A stretch of DNA of 64,000 nt from Tetracentron sinense. Taxonomy: Eukaryota; Streptophyta; Magnoliopsida; Trochodendrales; Trochodendraceae. Below the pieces are notes generated by a model, which was not told the origin of the DNA, did not search any database, and was given only the letters and a program-made list of their open reading frames with translations. The position numbers were made by a program, and so were the translations under genes. The stretch is from the NCBI GenBank assembly GCA_015143295.1, contig CM026554.1, forward strand, positions 55,178,627 through 55,242,626, given 5' to 3'. This document shows, in pieces, positions 34,964 to 46,246 of the stretch (positions are counted from its first letter, which is position 1; each line of letters opens with the position of its first letter).

Positions 34964-35248
34964 AAGGGGCGGAGCCAGGATTTTGTTGCCGGACAATGGG
35001 GGTGTGGGAGTTTGGCTCATAGCCTTTTTTTTATGGCTAAATTTGTGGGTCATCTCGTCTCTTTGTATTGGCCAATGTCATCTTAAATTGAATAATATAA
35101 GAACAAATTTAACTCTTTTTTTCCTCAAAAGTTTAGGGGGCTTTAGCGGCTCCGCCCTTGCCTAGGCCATGCCTCTGTTGATAATCTATGGATTTTATTT
35201 TTCGGAAATTGAGGTGGTGGGCTAGAGTTCTTGTGGCTCCGCACCCTG
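34964..35248. mobile_element. hAT-like MITE of the GGGGCGGAGCC family
   Basis: The left end AAGGGGCGGAGCCA and the right end TGGCTCCGCACCCTG are inverses. Flanks ACCTTAGT (34956-34963) and ACCTTAAG (35249-35256) agree at the first six bases. A further inner GGCTCCGCCCTTG at about 35150 suggests nesting or an older end. Confidence 0.6.
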
Positions 35249-35256
35249 ACCTTAAG

Positions 35257-36030
35257 TTTCTCTTTTATAGAGAGAATCAGTCATAACTGTTGGCTTTATG
35301 ACTCTTGTTACATTCTATCTGAGTAACAGTTTCAAATTTCTTATTGGCAAGTAAATTAGAATAAATGACTATTATAGTCGATAAATTTCAATATGCTTTT
35401 GGTACGATCAACGTGGTCCGACCCATTCTCACCCCTTGGTTGCACTTTTGGCAACTGGGAAGGGCACCAATGGCAGTCTTCTTGACTCTGGCCAATTTTA
35501 CTTTTGGTAGGCTTTTGGGTCATGTGGAGACCCATAAAACAACAAGGCGAAGGGGGCTTAGTGGGAGACCATGATAAATAAATCATTGTCCAAAGGCGAC
35601 CTCCATCACCCCCCATCGAATGGGCTTCTCGGGCAACGATTAAAGCTGATCGATTGGGGCACTTATCTTCCAACCTCTCACATGCTCCATGTCCACCTCC
35701 AGCTTTTCCCTGAAAAAGTAACCTTCCCATGAATTTTATGGGGGCATCTTAGAGACAAGTAGATACCAACAACGTAACTGTACTACAGTACTAGTGGTGC
35801 TCTTGTTGCCCACGGGCAGCTTCACACGTGTATAAGGATTGAAAAAATCAGCATGCAAGATTGCAAGGCATTAGAAATAGGAAGGGATCCTATCAGGCAT
35901 TAGTCAAATAGGAAATTTCTAGTTTGATCAACATTCATCTAATGAAAAATGTTTATGAGATCGTACGGGCGGATTCAACCCGCAGATTTTTTTTTTTTAG
36001 AAAACTTTGAATCCGTGTGCAAACCGGGAC
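35257..36030. other. intergenic, no gene recognised
   Basis: The minus ORF 35356-35730 has no recognised domain. No repeat border was noted. Confidence 0.4.
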
Positions 36031-36039
36031 AGTCTCAGC

Positions 36040-36489
36040 CAAGGTTTGAATTTTTCGTTGAAATTTCGTGAAATTTCGGTTTCGGACAACCCAACAACAT
36101 CGAAACCGGGTTTATTTCGAAAATCAGATTTCGACAAAAATTCCAAAAATTTCTAATGAAATTTTAGATTTCAAAGATTTCGGCCGAAATCTGATTTTTT
36201 ATTTTTAAATAGTTTTTTTTAATTAAAATTCTGAAATATTTCAAAAATTTTACTGAAATTTCTAAAATTTATATATTAATTTTAAAAATAAAATAATAAT
36301 ATTTATATAAATATATAAAAATTTAATAAAATATTATTTTTTAATATATATATAAATAAATAATATATATAATAAATAAAATATTAATATTTCAAATTTC
36401 GAAATTTCTTCGAAATCCCGCAATTTTTCAGGGTTTCGGTTCAGGTTGGTTGGCTGAAATCGTTGAAAATTTCGAAATTTGAAACCATG
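36040..36489. mobile_element. hAT-like MITE, 'gaaatttcg' type
   Basis: Flanked by GTCTCAGC (36032-36039) and GTCTTAGC (36490-36497), one transition apart. Ends CAAGGTTTGAA and GAAACCATG are near inverses. The interior is made of GAAATTTCG and AT-rich sequence. Confidence 0.7.
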
Positions 36490-36497
36490 GTCTTAGC

Positions 36498-37720
36498 CCT
36501 AAACGATCTCAAAAGCATTTTCCTGATATAATTTAATTTTTGTTATAAAAAAAACTAAAATATAATCCCTCGCATTTGTCTTGTTTGTGTGATTGCCAAA
36601 GAATTTATCTAGAGAGAGAATCTCAAGTCCGAGAAATACTGATATAGTGATATTGATCAATGTGATGATAAGAAAAAAAAAAGTTTCATAACTCTTGTGA
36701 TATAGATTTTAAAGTTTTTTTTTTTTCAAATTACAAGAAAAATAACTACATATGTCACGATCACAGTAAGAATTTGGAAGTATATGTTTGGGTCTACCGA
36801 GAGATTTTAATCACTTTCCTTTCTATATTCACTTATTTTATCGACAACGAACAGGGTAAAAGAACCCCATTGGATGATTAAAGTCGAGGCCATCCAATCA
36901 GTTGACTTCCTTTATGACAGCCAAAAAGTAAATAGAAAGTAAGGGACAAAACTAATAGACCCTCTTATCCCAATGTGACGATCATCCCATCCAAATGTGG
37001 CTCCCTCCCTTGGACGCTCAGCATAATATACAATTGCTAGTGATTTAAAAGAGTTCCAGCCGCCGGATTGAAAATCCAACGGATCAAACATAAGCAGGGC
37101 CCACCATTTAATGCACTTGCGCCTTGAGACCTTTAGATTTTCAGTAGAACGGCCCAACTATGTGTAGTATCAAATTTTCAATCAAACGGTTTTTAAACAG
37201 TTTCTATTAACCGAGAAGAGTTGCCCATCGTACGTGCCGAGCTGCCCGGAGCGCCAGCTGCGGCAGAAAAGAGTAGAGAGCTTTTTGTACAAGGGCCGAC
37301 AACCTAGGCCTACCATAAACACAAAGTGAACCGCCATGAAAAAGGCCCCAAATCCACACATCCAACTCACGTGCGAAGGTAATTATTACCCACCCACTCC
37401 TCCCGCATCCTAATCTTAAAAAAGGACAATTTTATTTTTTGGAAAAAAAAAAAAAAAAAATCTCCCAAGGACGAGAAAGCTATTCATTTGCCCAATAACG
37501 CTATCCGTTCCCATACTTGGCTCTACTATAACGGAAAACACACTCTTTTCTCTCACTATTCCACTTTAGTATCTGTTTCGACAAATATACCTATTAATTT
37601 TGACAAAAATTACTTATCATATAGCAGTCTTAACTGAACAACATGAAGGATATCCTCGTCAATTTTTGGGGTGATTTAAGGTGCATGAAAATCATGGGCA
37701 TTTTGGAGATTAACCATCAG
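36498..37720. other. intergenic upstream of the SGR5-like gene
   Basis: Minus ORFs 36912-37157 and 37182-37370 have no recognised family. A poly-A tract lies at about 37443-37460. No gene is supported. Confidence 0.4.
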
Positions 37721-37730
37721 GAAGATTTGG

Positions 37731-37739
37731 TTATATATA
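37731..37739 (+). promoter_or_regulatory. TATA box of the SGR5-like gene
   Basis: TTATATATA lies 74-82 bases upstream of the start codon at 37813, a normal spacing. Confidence 0.6.
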
Positions 37740-37812
37740 GCCACCAGTTCTGCCACCCCACAGCCTCCCTCACATCCTTCCCCAGTTTCTCTATTCTTTT
37801 TATCACTCTTCA

Positions 37813-38310
37813 ATGGAGGAAGATGATCAGAAGGAATTGCAACTACTCCCTACACCCTTTTCAACGTGTTCTTCTGCCTGGGCGTCGGATTCTTCTAGAA
37901 GGTCCAGATCAACAGCAAATGACCCTTTCGATGCCCCGTCACTGGACCTGCAATTGTCGATCAGCCTCCATCCTTTCCGCCCACCATCAGATTGTGTCCA
38001 GGCAGGGCCTCTTTGTGAGTATGCTGACACGAAGGCCGAATTGAGCTGCGTTGAGGCATTGAAATGGCAGGCTGCTGAACAAATTCGATTGGCTGCTGTT
38101 GAGAAGGCTTATGCAGAGCGAGTGAGGGAGCTAACGAGGCGGGAGATGGAGTTAGCACAATCGGAGTTTGCACGGGCAAGGCACATGTGGGAGAGAGCAA
38201 GGGAAGAAGTGGCGAAGGCTGAGAGGATGAAGGAGAGAGCAACCCGTCAGATAGACTCTACATGTAAGGAGATCACTTGCCAGGCTTGCCGCCAAAGGTT
38301 CCAAACATAG
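37813..38310 (+). CDS. SGR5/IDD15-like protein without zinc fingers, EAR motif plus coiled coil
   Basis: A single exon of 165 codons. The start MEEDDQKELQLLPTP is followed by an LxLxL-type EAR repression motif, LDLQLSISL, at 44-52. A long charged helix at about 81-146 (AAEQIRLAAVEKAYAERVRE, then MELAQSEFARARHMWERARE) matches the C-terminal coiled coil of the INDETERMINATE DOMAIN proteins SGR5/IDD15, IDD14 and IDD16. The end, CKEITCQACRQRF, is the Cys-rich tail of that group. The ID-domain C2H2 fingers are absent, and no upstream exon with them is visible, so the protein probably cannot bind DNA by itself. By analogy with the zinc-finger-less IDD14 splice form it could heterodimerise with IDD factors and alter their output; this is inference. 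TATA spacing and the complete start support a real short gene rather than a truncated one. Confidence 0.85.
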   Translation: MEEDDQKELQLLPTPFSTCSSAWASDSSRRSRSTANDPFDAPSLDLQLSISLHPFRPPSDCVQAGPLCEYADTKAELSCVEALKWQAAEQIRLAAVEKAYAERVRELTRREMELAQSEFARARHMWERAREEVAKAERMKERATRQIDSTCKEITCQACRQRFQT

Positions 38311-39215
38311 TGGTCACCTCAACTTTGCGCCTGGCTCACTTGCCCAGCAGTTTCCAATATTGTATTATTTGACTTGTTGGAGTTGATATCCTGGGCAACT
38401 TGGATTGCCAAAGTCCCTCCGGCGAGATGAGTATTGAAATCCTGTCTCTCTTTGAAAAAGAAAGAAAAAGAGAAAGAACACAATAAAACAGCAATAAAAC
38501 TTGGCAATGCAACGGAATCTGCTATGATATATAATAAAGTGAGTTCTTTTATCACCCAGATCAAGGGAGACAAGCTGGATGGAAATAAAAATAAGAATTT
38601 CAATATTCGGATCAGAAAGAACTATACTTACAAGACTTGTCTAATATTGATGTTGATTCTTGAAATTCTGATATATTCCATGAAAAACGATCATCTTGGT
38701 GTGAAAGTTGGAATGTGAGAGGGGTAACTTGGGCACTTTGTCCATGAAGATCCATGGTATGCCTACAGAATAAGAAGCCAAGGAGTCAGTTAAGCAAGCA
38801 GTGCACAATCAACTCACTTCAATGGAAACAAGAATTTCGAATTTCAATGGAAGAAAAATAGGCGTCACTAATGCCCTATGTCTCTTTGTGTTGAGGCATT
38901 TAGCCTTAATTTCTAGATTCTTGATTGCTAAACTTTGTATTGGCTGCATTAATGTCACAAATGACAAATCTGCCCTAGCTTTATGAAGATTAGATAGAAG
39001 ACAGGTTGCTCATTTGTTATAGTTTGGAACTCAAATTCTTTATAATTTTTTATCATAATTACAGATTACATGATAACCATTAATACAACAATCACAATAG
39101 AATGGATGTTTGTGAGTCTCATCAGAGCTGTGAATACTTTATAAACTCCAAAATCGCCCAGATTGGCTGGCTGGCATATATGATATGTTAAGCCGGTGCA
39201 ATGACTCAATAATCA
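38311..39215. other. 3' flank and intergenic
   Basis: Probable 3' UTR, then unrecognised sequence. Short ORFs at 38434-38718 and 38801-38986 lack domains. Confidence 0.4.
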
Positions 39216-39705
39216 CCCAAGTCTCCAATGCTTTTATTTTGTATACACTGGAAACTCAAGACCCGTGACTTAGCAAGTCAAACACAGTCAGCAACCAATT
39301 CAGAACCTTTATGCAGATAAAGCAGGCAAAGGTTCCAAACAAAAATAACCGATTCGTCAACATCAAGATGAGATGGTCGTATCCAATTGGTTTGAGCTTC
39401 TTACCTTTTACTTGTTAGCAACCAAACACCCACTACACATGTCCTGGGTTCAACCAAGTCTCCAAAAGCTTTTATTTTCTAAATACCATTGGAACTCTGG
39501 ACTCCGGAGTCAGGATTTTATGAGTTAAACGTGACGTGGCCAGAGTCTAAATCAGAATTTTAGTGTGGATAGATCAGGTAATTGTGCCAGAATAAAAACA
39601 GCAATTCGTCAACATCAAGATGAAATAGCTGTATCCAATTGTTTTCAACTTCTTAACTTTTGCTCTTAGATACCAAACACCCACTACACATGTCCTGAGT
39701 TCGAC
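39216..39705. repeat. tandem duplication, 238-bp period
   Basis: 'ccaagtctccaa...gcttttatttt' starts at 39216 and 39454. Both copies contain 'gattcgtcaacatcaagatga' or a close form and 'caaacacccactacacatgt' before ending. The copies are clearly diverged. Confidence 0.8.
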
Positions 39706-40236
39706 AAAAAAGAAGCTTTATAGATTGGATGATTCTAGCAAAAGCATTAGTGAGAGGAGTGAAGTGTTTCTTCCAAGATACCATAAGAATGGGATTAGCA
39801 TGATTTGTAAGAAACCTCCCAACACATTACTCCGATACAGATGATCTATCAAGAATGGCTTCAATAATACACCGGTTAGATTCTTTGATATGATGAAGAC
39901 ATGATCTTGAGGTGGAAATGGGTTACAAAGTTTCAAAACAGGTCCTCCTGAAAAGTATGTGTGCAAACAGCAACATATATGAATGAAAGAAAAAGAGCAA
40001 ATCCTGACCACATTAATTATTGTGTAGTCCCATTATTTTATTGTCGGAATCTTCTACCCAAGGTGCTGAACCCACTTCAGGACCTCACTACGCTTCTATT
40101 CCCACTTCCTAACCCACCTCTTGCTCTTACCACCAACATAGCTATCATGACTTCAACAAGACCAGCTTTCAGCAGTAAATTTTCCATAGTTTCACAATTT
40201 TAGGATCTAGATTGTCTACATTTCTATTAAGTCAAC
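39706..40236. other. intergenic, no gene recognised
   Basis: The minus ORF 39718-40011 (97 residues) has no family I can name; it may be retroelement debris. Confidence 0.35.
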
Positions 40237-40244
40237 TACCTAAC

Positions 40245-40792
40245 CAGTGTAGTCAAGGTGTCCAGGTGATGGGTAGGCGACAGGGGTTCCCTAGGCCAGG
40301 CATTGCCAAGGCTTTGCTTAGGCGATGCCTAGGCAACTAAAATTTACTCTCAAGCCTTATCTATAATAATTATAAAAAAAATTAATATATTCATATATTA
40401 TTAAAGATAAAGATAAAAAAATTTTTAGAAATATAGCAGTCATAGATCATAATATCCTAAACAAATAGAGTATGGTTTGGATAAAGGGGACGAAGAGCCA
40501 GAAGCAAAAATCTTGGAAAAATTTGCTGAGTAGTAAATGTTTTATTTGTACGTATGCACACAAACACACACAAAATATATATTAATTTTATGTTTCTATA
40601 AATAACATCTAACTTTATGTCGGTATTGGCACCCATGTAACTAACAGTTTAGTGCCCAAGATACGAAGCCAAAGCACTACTAGGCGGCCTCGCCTTAACG
40701 AGTGCCCTCCTAGACTCTAATTATGCGATGGGGGTCCTGGCTAGATGAAGCGGTAGCCTAGGTGTTGACTAGGCAACAATTTGACTACACTG
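40245..40792. mobile_element. hAT-like element, CAGTGTAGTC ends
   Basis: The left end CAGTGTAGTCAA and the right end TTTGACTACACTG are inverses. Flanks TACCTAAC (40237-40244) and CACCAAAC (40793-40800) agree at 6 of 8. Arms carry 'gcctaggcaactaaa' and 'gccttaacgagtgcc'-type sequence. Confidence 0.7.
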
Positions 40793-40800
40793 CACCAAAC

Positions 40801-41400
40801 ACAACTTTTATAAGAAATTACACCGACTATCTGCATGGAAACGAGCTGATGCTCTTGTTAGTTTTTACATCCACTTTTGTATGCCCAACCTGTCCAAAAA
40901 ATGAAAGGTGATTCAAGAGTTAGATGCTCACCAAAGGAATTCAGCCTGAAGAAAATCAAAAGGGAATTTTATTGTCCAGTGTTTTCCATTGAATTATTAG
41001 AGGTAAAAAAATGGATCACACTTTTTGAGTGGTGACTTGTTAAAAATGTTTACCATCCGTCCTAATTGTGTTGCATCAGAACTTCATAATTATATCCATG
41101 ATTACACATGCCCTCATAGTTGACCATTTTGCATTTTAGATACCATGTACACCATCTTTAACTTGGATACATTCAAAACAATACAAGAACAATCAATTCT
41201 TTCAACAAGTTGAAGCATTTGGATAAACATGTAGGACAAACTTGCCTAGCAATCATCAATGCAGTCATTATGACGAAACCTTAATATTTGTCTCTTCGCA
41301 TTTATCTACATATTTAGTGCCTAGTTTTAGTGTATTTCTATTTAAATATCACCAAGACATTTTTTTCATTTATCCTAAGGCTTATGTAAACCGTTCTTTT
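40801..41400. other. intergenic, no gene recognised
   Basis: AT-rich; nothing else noted. Confidence 0.35.
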
Positions 41401-41419
41401 ATAATAATATCTTCCCTTG

Positions 41420-41619
41420 GGCATTATTGGAGTGGGTAGGCCTTCATTACTCAAGGGAGGAAATCCAGGACATTTTGTACTAGCTCCTTGAGATCTGTAA
41501 GAGTAGGCTCAGTTATTGGTGTATGGGCAGGGTTTCGTTTACTAGCTTGTAAGCCAGTTGGGCTATCGCCTCGTTCTTGTTTCAATCTTCCTTAATAAAA
41601 AGAGTTATTGATCAAAAAA
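41420..41619 (+). mobile_element. 5'-truncated LINE with 19-bp target duplication
   Basis: Flanked by the exact 19-mer ATAATAATATCTTCCCTTG at 41401-41419 and 41620-41638. The 3' end 'caatcttccttaataaaaag' followed by 'agttattgatcaaaaaaa' is the AATAAA plus A-tail style of plant L1 elements. Only the 3' UTR survives. Confidence 0.85.
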
Positions 41620-41639
41620 ATAATAATATCTTCCCTTGC

Positions 41640-42310
41640 ATTATCATCTATATGTGCGTGTATGGAAGTGTCCACATATCAGGGTTTTTTTTTGTGGTAT
41701 TCCATTTTTTACATCAATAAAGATGTTGAGAAAACCACATCTTTATATTTGACAATTTGTGTGAAGTTACATCACACAATTAGTTTATGCCTCAATCAAT
41801 AGGCACCCATTTAGATTTCATATATAGTCAATTGGATCGCAAGAACAGAAATTCATTTTAACATAATTTGTTAAAACATATATCATAGTAGAGATTAAAA
41901 TTTCATCTAAAGAATAGTGACAGTGTCATTCTTTATGCTTCAAGTTTACATTTAGGATTGGAATAAAGAAGAGTGACAGTGTCACAGGGGGCCTGTAAAG
42001 ATCTCTCATTTGCAAGCTTAGGAACTTGAGAGGATGCGAGGAGTCGATTGGTTGTGACCCTACAGTCATTCCACCAATAAACAAGTTAGTTTTTACTTAT
42101 TTAATAATTTTTAAATTAATATTAAAAAAATTTAGTTGGGGCAGCCTGGCCGTCCACCCTCGGTCGGACAACCTCCCCCCTTCTACTTTATTTTATACTG
42201 TTATGTGTGTATTGCAATTGTAGTTCTCAATGTGTCATGTCTCTATTGATGTATGTACCTGTATAGGTATTAGGAATGGAGGAAATCACTTTTAAGTGAA
42301 TGTAAGGAAA
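41640..42310. other. intergenic, no gene recognised
   Basis: No element border or gene supported. 'agtgacagtgtca' occurs twice at about 41917 and 41972. Confidence 0.35.
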
Positions 42311-42311
42311 C

Positions 42312-42475
42312 CACTTATGGGCTTGTCCCAATGGCAATTGTATCTCCCCACACAGAGGTAGGTTCTGGGTTTGATCCCGAGGGGTGTGTGATGGTTGATT
42401 GAATATCCACCCTCTTAGCCAAGCTTCAAATGTACCTTGATGATATGACTCAACATTGTTGACTTCTTCTTCAAT
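42312..42475 (+). mobile_element. tRNA-derived SINE, family 1 copy 2
   Basis: A box A-like GTCCCAATGGCAATTG, box B-like GGGTTTGATCCCG, then 'atggttgattgaatatccaccctc...aagcttcaaatg', matching the copy at 22944-23100. Confidence 0.6.
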
Positions 42476-42699
42476 GCATGTTTCTTTTTAGAAGGAATGG
42501 TACGGTTCGGAGAGACTCATTATGCCTGTATTTTATTTTATTTTTAAGAAGACGAGGCGATGTACAATCATGGGGACAAAAAGGGAAATAGAGAAAGGAT
42601 GAGGGGGAGAGAGAGGAGGGCGTGGCAGCCAGGCATTCGAAGAGAAGCCACTGAACTTTATGTTCCTTTACATAGCTTATGACATACAGTAGCCTCTAT

Positions 42700-44350
42700 G
42701 AGCCTGTGAGAATGAGAACCGAGTTGTAAGTCTTCGTCAGTGAATGTAATGGTTGACATGCATGAGGCAAATGCCTCCGGATTTCCTTGAGTCAAAGCCT
42801 TTCCATTATACTTGTCTGGATTGGTCGAGACATATGCTAAGGTCTGTTGAGTATTCTCTAGGAGTTAGAGAGCCTCGAGGAGGTTCAAGTGTACTGACGA
42901 TTCTTCGACATCAGAAACATCAACTCCTCCTCCGTTGGAGTGCTCCTCTTCATAACTTATAGCGAATGAGTGATTGTCAGGCACATCATCAACTTGCTCT
43001 TTGGATACGTTAGCTTCAGCTTGATAGCATACGACGGTACAGTCAAGTTCTTGATGCGTTTGAAGATACCATTTCGGTATGAAATCTCCAAGAATGATTG
43101 GTATGAGAGGAGACTGCTAAAAAATCTCATCAGGTTCGGAAGGAGGCACTTCGAATGCTTTCTCCTTTATCGCCTTCTTCTTCTTTGAGTTGATGTCTGG
43201 CCGAGTCTTTCTTCTAGTCCGCCGTCTTTGGTAAAGTAGAGGAAGTAAGTGCTACACACGATGTCGCCGGTGTGTGACTAGTGTTCAACCGTTGTCGTCA
43301 AGAGAGAATGCTTCTCAACCAACTTAGGTTCGGCTCTTGTGGGAAGACACCGTTATTGTTGTTGTTCCCCGGCTTAATGATGCCCTAGTGTAAGATGGGA
43401 TGCACAAGAGCCAAGGGATATAGGTGTAACATGCTATAATTTTTGTGGTGGCACCGGTGCCTTTGTTGCTTGAGGAGGCATTAGCACGTAGGTTGCACAC
43501 TGTATTGACATGGAGTTAAAGGACCAAAGGTAACACTCGTCATATTCAATACTACTACGTCGGTAGCCAAGAGAAGCTGAACTTGCCTTATCGTGCTAAG
43601 TCCGTTATCTTTTCCTTCACAAAGAAATTTTTTTAGACCGGATGATCACTCAGCCGAGGGTATCGAAGAACTTTGGCCCATTATCGCGACTTTCTTCTTT
43701 TGGCAGTTTAGAGGGCAGCAAGCCAAGCAAACCAATTAACTTTAGGCTTTAACTTGCTTGCTGGTGGCGGCAGCGGTGATAGTCATATCCTCCTTGGACT
43801 TTGAGGGTTTGGATGTAACCAATTACTTCTTCTCTGACAAGTGAGAATCGCTCGTTCATGGATCCTCGTGTGTGGCTGTGCTGAGATCCATATCGTGGGC
43901 CAGTGTAGCCAGTTCTTCTAAGGATCGAGGCTTGGTTCCTTTAAGTATGTAAAGAAATCCCTAATGCATCCCTTGGATGCACATCTAGATGGTGGACGCT
44001 TCACAGGGGCAATCCTTGCAATTAAGGGCAAAGTTCCTCCATTGGTCGATATAGTCGACAATTGGCTCGTTCTTCATCTGTTTGATAGTGGTAAGCTCTA
44101 CCATGCTCACCATCCTCCTCTTGCTGCTGTAGAAGCATTTGAGGAACTCCTGCTCTAGTTGGTCCCAACTATCGATAGAGTCAGACTCCATATCGATATA
44201 TCAGTAAAACGTGTTGCCTTTGAGAGAGCACATGAACTGTTTGACTATGAAATTGCCATATGAGTCTGGGAGGCATCTGCCTTTGTAGAGGTTGTACCAT
44301 TCATTAGCTACTCTTCCAACCCAATTCTCTCTACAATCTGCATAGCCCAG
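42700..44350 (-). mobile_element. decayed Ty3/gypsy gag region
   Basis: On the minus strand 44191-43985 reads SWDQLEQEFLKCFYSSKRR and later ELTTIKQMKNEPIVDYIDQW, a retrotransposon gag (capsid) domain. Further along, about 43930-43880, SLEELATLAHDMDLS continues the gag pattern. Stops and frame changes are frequent. No protease, RT or integrase was recognised and LTR borders are not seen. Confidence 0.7.
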
Positions 44351-44478
44351 GACTCTTATCTAACAACGAAAACATAAGCCTAGTGATCTATCGATCTATT
44401 TTGCAAATCATTGCCCGTATTTTATAGTCCACATTTAGGCAACTAATTTGGGGGTTAGGACTTAGGATCATGCAATAC

Positions 44479-44862
44479 CATAGTTACTAGAGCGAGAAGC
44501 GAAAACGAGAAGCAAAGCGAAAGTGAGACGCGGGAAGCGAGGCTCTAAAAAACCTTAGAGAACGGGAAGCAAGAAATGAGATATAGGCTTCTCATTCCTA
44601 TTATGGGTAGCTATATCTTTGATTTTATCTTACATGAGATTTTTGTCGAAAATTAGGTGTCTTAGGTTCCAAACCGACGATACTTACTTAGAGTCTACAC
44701 CCTAGGCTTAGATTGTGGTCTACCCCATCATCACAGATACAACTCTATTTGACTACTAAATGGGACGTGATGGAAGCGAGCTTTCTAGGAAGTGAGGCTG
44801 TTCGAGGAAGCGAGTCTGGAAAACGAGCTTCCCACCCTATACATAGCTTCCCTGCAACTATG
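44479..44862. mobile_element. hAT-like MITE, CATAGTT ends, exact 8-bp duplication
   Basis: Flanked by TGCAATAC at 44471-44478 and 44863-44870. Ends CATAGTTACTAG and GCAACTATG are inverses. The interior has 'gagaagcg' repeats. Same end type as 60752-61096. Confidence 0.85.
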
Positions 44863-44870
44863 TGCAATAC

Positions 44871-45849
44871 ATGTTCAACAATATAGCCCATCCAACAAAT
44901 TACTTTTCAACAGGACAGGCTATCTGTAAGTATACAAATTACGTTGTAAATTACCAAAATAATAACATTCGTAGAGAATGTCAATAAATACAATTAGTGT
45001 GACTGTATACAGTTGATTATATAGAATGATTTTGTACAGTTTGTTAAAATGTGATTCGGTAGCACCAAAATTCTAACACAAAACAACTCTCTCCAAAATG
45101 GTATGTAATTGCATACACCAAGGTACAGTGTTACCGTAATCCACGGCGAATCAATCAAGCCAATCAACAAACATTTTCTGACGACTATTGTATTCCAAGC
45201 TCATTTGTATTCGAAGACAATGTCAACGTCATACTCATATCCACTGGTTTGATAAGCTCAAATCCAACTCTAGGGTTTCATTTTGCTCGGCTACTATTCG
45301 ATTCAAGCGATATCAAATGCACAAGACATTAATAAGGAGCAATGGGAATTGATTTACTACTTCAATCCGATAAACTAAATCCTAGAACATCAGAAATTTG
45401 GATTTGAACTTCATTCTAATTGATTTAAAGTACATACCAGGACGATCTTCGAAGCAGAAAACAGGACAATTGAAATTCGATAAATCCCTGGAGGGAATCT
45501 ATCCGTTCTGGTTGAATGATTCGAGTACGAGTTTTAATTCAACGAACTCTGATGAATCTACTTGTCTGGGTTGTTTTCGTCTGCAAGAATAAAACAGTAG
45601 AAGAGATTACGAAATCGAAATCCACGGAAAGGAGTTTCTTTCTTTCTATTTTCCTGGATTTGTAAAAATACCTTATTATACTAGAGCTTATATTTCTTTT
45701 CGGCTCTTCTGAAAGCGGTTCGCTCCGAATCATCGGAGAGACCGACGGACCCGTACATGTCACCGGTGTGTCCCAACTCTGAACTTGTAAAGTTTATTTT
45801 TAATTAGGCTCAGGATCCTCTCGAGTTCAAACCGGGGAGACTTTCTCCG
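44871..45849. other. intergenic, no gene recognised
   Basis: Short ORFs at 45398-45592 (+) and 45539-45763 (-) lack recognised domains. Confidence 0.35.
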
Positions 45850-45970
45850 GTTTGAACCCCCAGAGGTCGCCACGTGTCTCCTTTGACACCCCTTAACCAT
45901 GGGTAAGGTTCACCCACCCATCCTTGGTTTTTTTTTTTATATATTAATTATTATTTTTTATATATTAATT
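45850..45970. repeat. partial foldback module
   Basis: CCACGTGTCTCCTTTGACAC, CCTTAACCATGGGTAAGG and TTCACCCACCCATCC match one arm of the dispersed module; the other arm is missing. Confidence 0.5.
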
Positions 45971-46246
45971 AGTATAACCGCATGACCCGTATTGGGTTTG
46001 GGTTTTGAAATTTGTATTTTGTTAGTCTGTTTATTTATGAATGGGTCGAGTTTCCGAAGGTAGGCTTGCCGCCCGAATTCGTTTGCATCATTTGGGGGAA
46101 GTCTACTCCGAATAAAGTTGTACAAGTTACCAAATACCACCTTAGGAAGGAAGAGTTATTGAGTGAAGCTATATTTTTCCTTGTGTCTCGGGTTGTGTTG
46201 TGTAGTCCATAAACATTACGAAACCCATAAAGATCGGCAATGGGCA

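Noticed and set aside
35356..35730. 124-codon minus-strand ORF
   Set aside because: No domain recognised, no neighbouring exons with matching phase; composition resembles repeat DNA.
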